A program made the translations under genes and the position numbers. DNA of 6,835 bases from NCBI GenBank assembly GCA_018666295.1, contig JABIZW010000220.1, positions 1 through 6,835 on the forward strand. The letters run 5' to 3'. This DNA is from Halieaceae bacterium. Its GTDB lineage: Bacteria > Pseudomonadota > Gammaproteobacteria > Pseudomonadales > Halieaceae. Under the pieces are notes generated by a model, which made no database searches, had not been told where the DNA came from, and saw nothing but the letters and a program-made list of their open reading frames with translations. Positions within the stretch are counted from its first letter, which is position 1. Every line of letters begins with the position of its first letter. Of the stretch, positions 6,630 to 6,835 are shown piece by piece.

Positions 6630-6835
6630 CCGTTTAGCCCCTCAAAAAAGCTTTTCACGCCGTCAAAAAAACTTGATTGACGCGGCGATTGCTCTCCAGC
6701 AGCACCCAAGCTGGTTCGGAACTTATCCAAGAGTTCTTTCTGCTCGGCATTAAGATTGACCGGCGTCTCAACCACGGCACGGCACAATAAATCACCAACA
6801 GGACCGCCGCGAACCGGCTGCACACCCTTGCCTCT
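6626..6835 (-). CDS. dnaJ: Chaperone protein DnaJ (C-terminal 69 residues only)
   Basis: The 3' end of a gene that enters from the right edge. The open frame runs through the edge, so the missing N-terminus is due to the window and not to a broken gene. The visible part carries the end of C-terminal domain II and the dimerisation tail of Hsp40: RGKGVQPVRGGPVGDLLCR at the start, VVETPVNL, a helix with EQKELLDKF, and the typical SSFFDGVKSFFEGL ending. The J domain and zinc fingers would lie outside the window. DnaJ delivers substrates to DnaK and stimulates its ATPase. The stop overlaps the dapB start (ATGA). The promoter, probably heat-shock type if dnaK precedes, is not visible. Confidence 0.95.
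   Translation of the reverse strand, partial: RGKGVQPVRGGPVGDLLCRAVVETPVNLNAEQKELLDKFRTSLGAAGEQSPRQSSFFDGVKSFFEGLNG
6638..6643 (-). promoter_or_regulatory. Ribosome binding site of dapB inside dnaJ
   Basis: GAGGGG on the minus strand, eight bases before the dapB ATG at 6629, lies inside the last codons of dnaJ. It supports the overlapping ATGA start. Confidence 0.7.

Overview
The window looks like a chromosomal segment of a Gammaproteobacterium, most likely a free-living aerobic (possibly marine, Halieaceae/OM60-like) heterotroph. The reasons are the dnaJ-dapB gene order, a full-type isocitrate dehydrogenase kinase/phosphatase (AceK), a YbbN/CnoX-type thioredoxin-TPR protein, and an acyl-CoA dehydrogenase pair plus short-chain dehydrogenase of the kind common in such bacteria. 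The placement within the Gammaproteobacteria is an inference from gene content; no rRNA or marker gene is present. All seven genes lie on the minus strand, packed with gaps of -4 to 145 bases, so the window reads right to left. No tRNA, rRNA, mobile element, CRISPR array or prophage signal was seen, and no stretch of 300 bases lacks a gene.

Right part (6835 to 4980): a housekeeping operon, dnaJ (3' end only) - dapB - cnoX. dnaJ and dapB overlap in ATGA, and cnoX starts 12 bases after dapB with a strong Shine-Dalgarno sequence filling the gap. DnaJ is the Hsp40 co-chaperone, DapB makes tetrahydrodipicolinate for lysine and cell-wall synthesis, and CnoX is a chaperedoxin that holds oxidised proteins and hands them to chaperones including DnaK/DnaJ.

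Middle gap (4835 to 4979): the only sizeable intergenic region. On the minus strand it has a sigma70-like promoter candidate, then a perfect 7-base inverted repeat in the predicted leader, then a Shine-Dalgarno sequence before the next gene.

Left part (4834 to 1): a second, probably single operon: large acyl-CoA dehydrogenase - small acyl-CoA dehydrogenase - short-chain dehydrogenase - aceK (its last roughly 20-25 codons lie outside the window). The two dehydrogenases have complementary motif losses. The large one keeps the flavin-side signature and a catalytic-type glutamate; the small one keeps the Arg and Gln-Gly-Gly elements that normally reach the FAD of the partner subunit. This predicts an obligate heteromer of the alpha2beta2 kind known from mycobacterial cholesterol side-chain degradation. 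The substrate cannot be read from the sequence. AceK at the end of the operon would couple acyl-CoA breakdown, which yields acetyl-CoA, to the switch between the TCA cycle and the glyoxylate shunt.

I found no clearly new defence or mobile system. The points most worth following up are the split-active-site dehydrogenase pair, aceK outside an aceBAK setting, cnoX in the dnaJ-dapB operon, and the inverted repeat in the leader.
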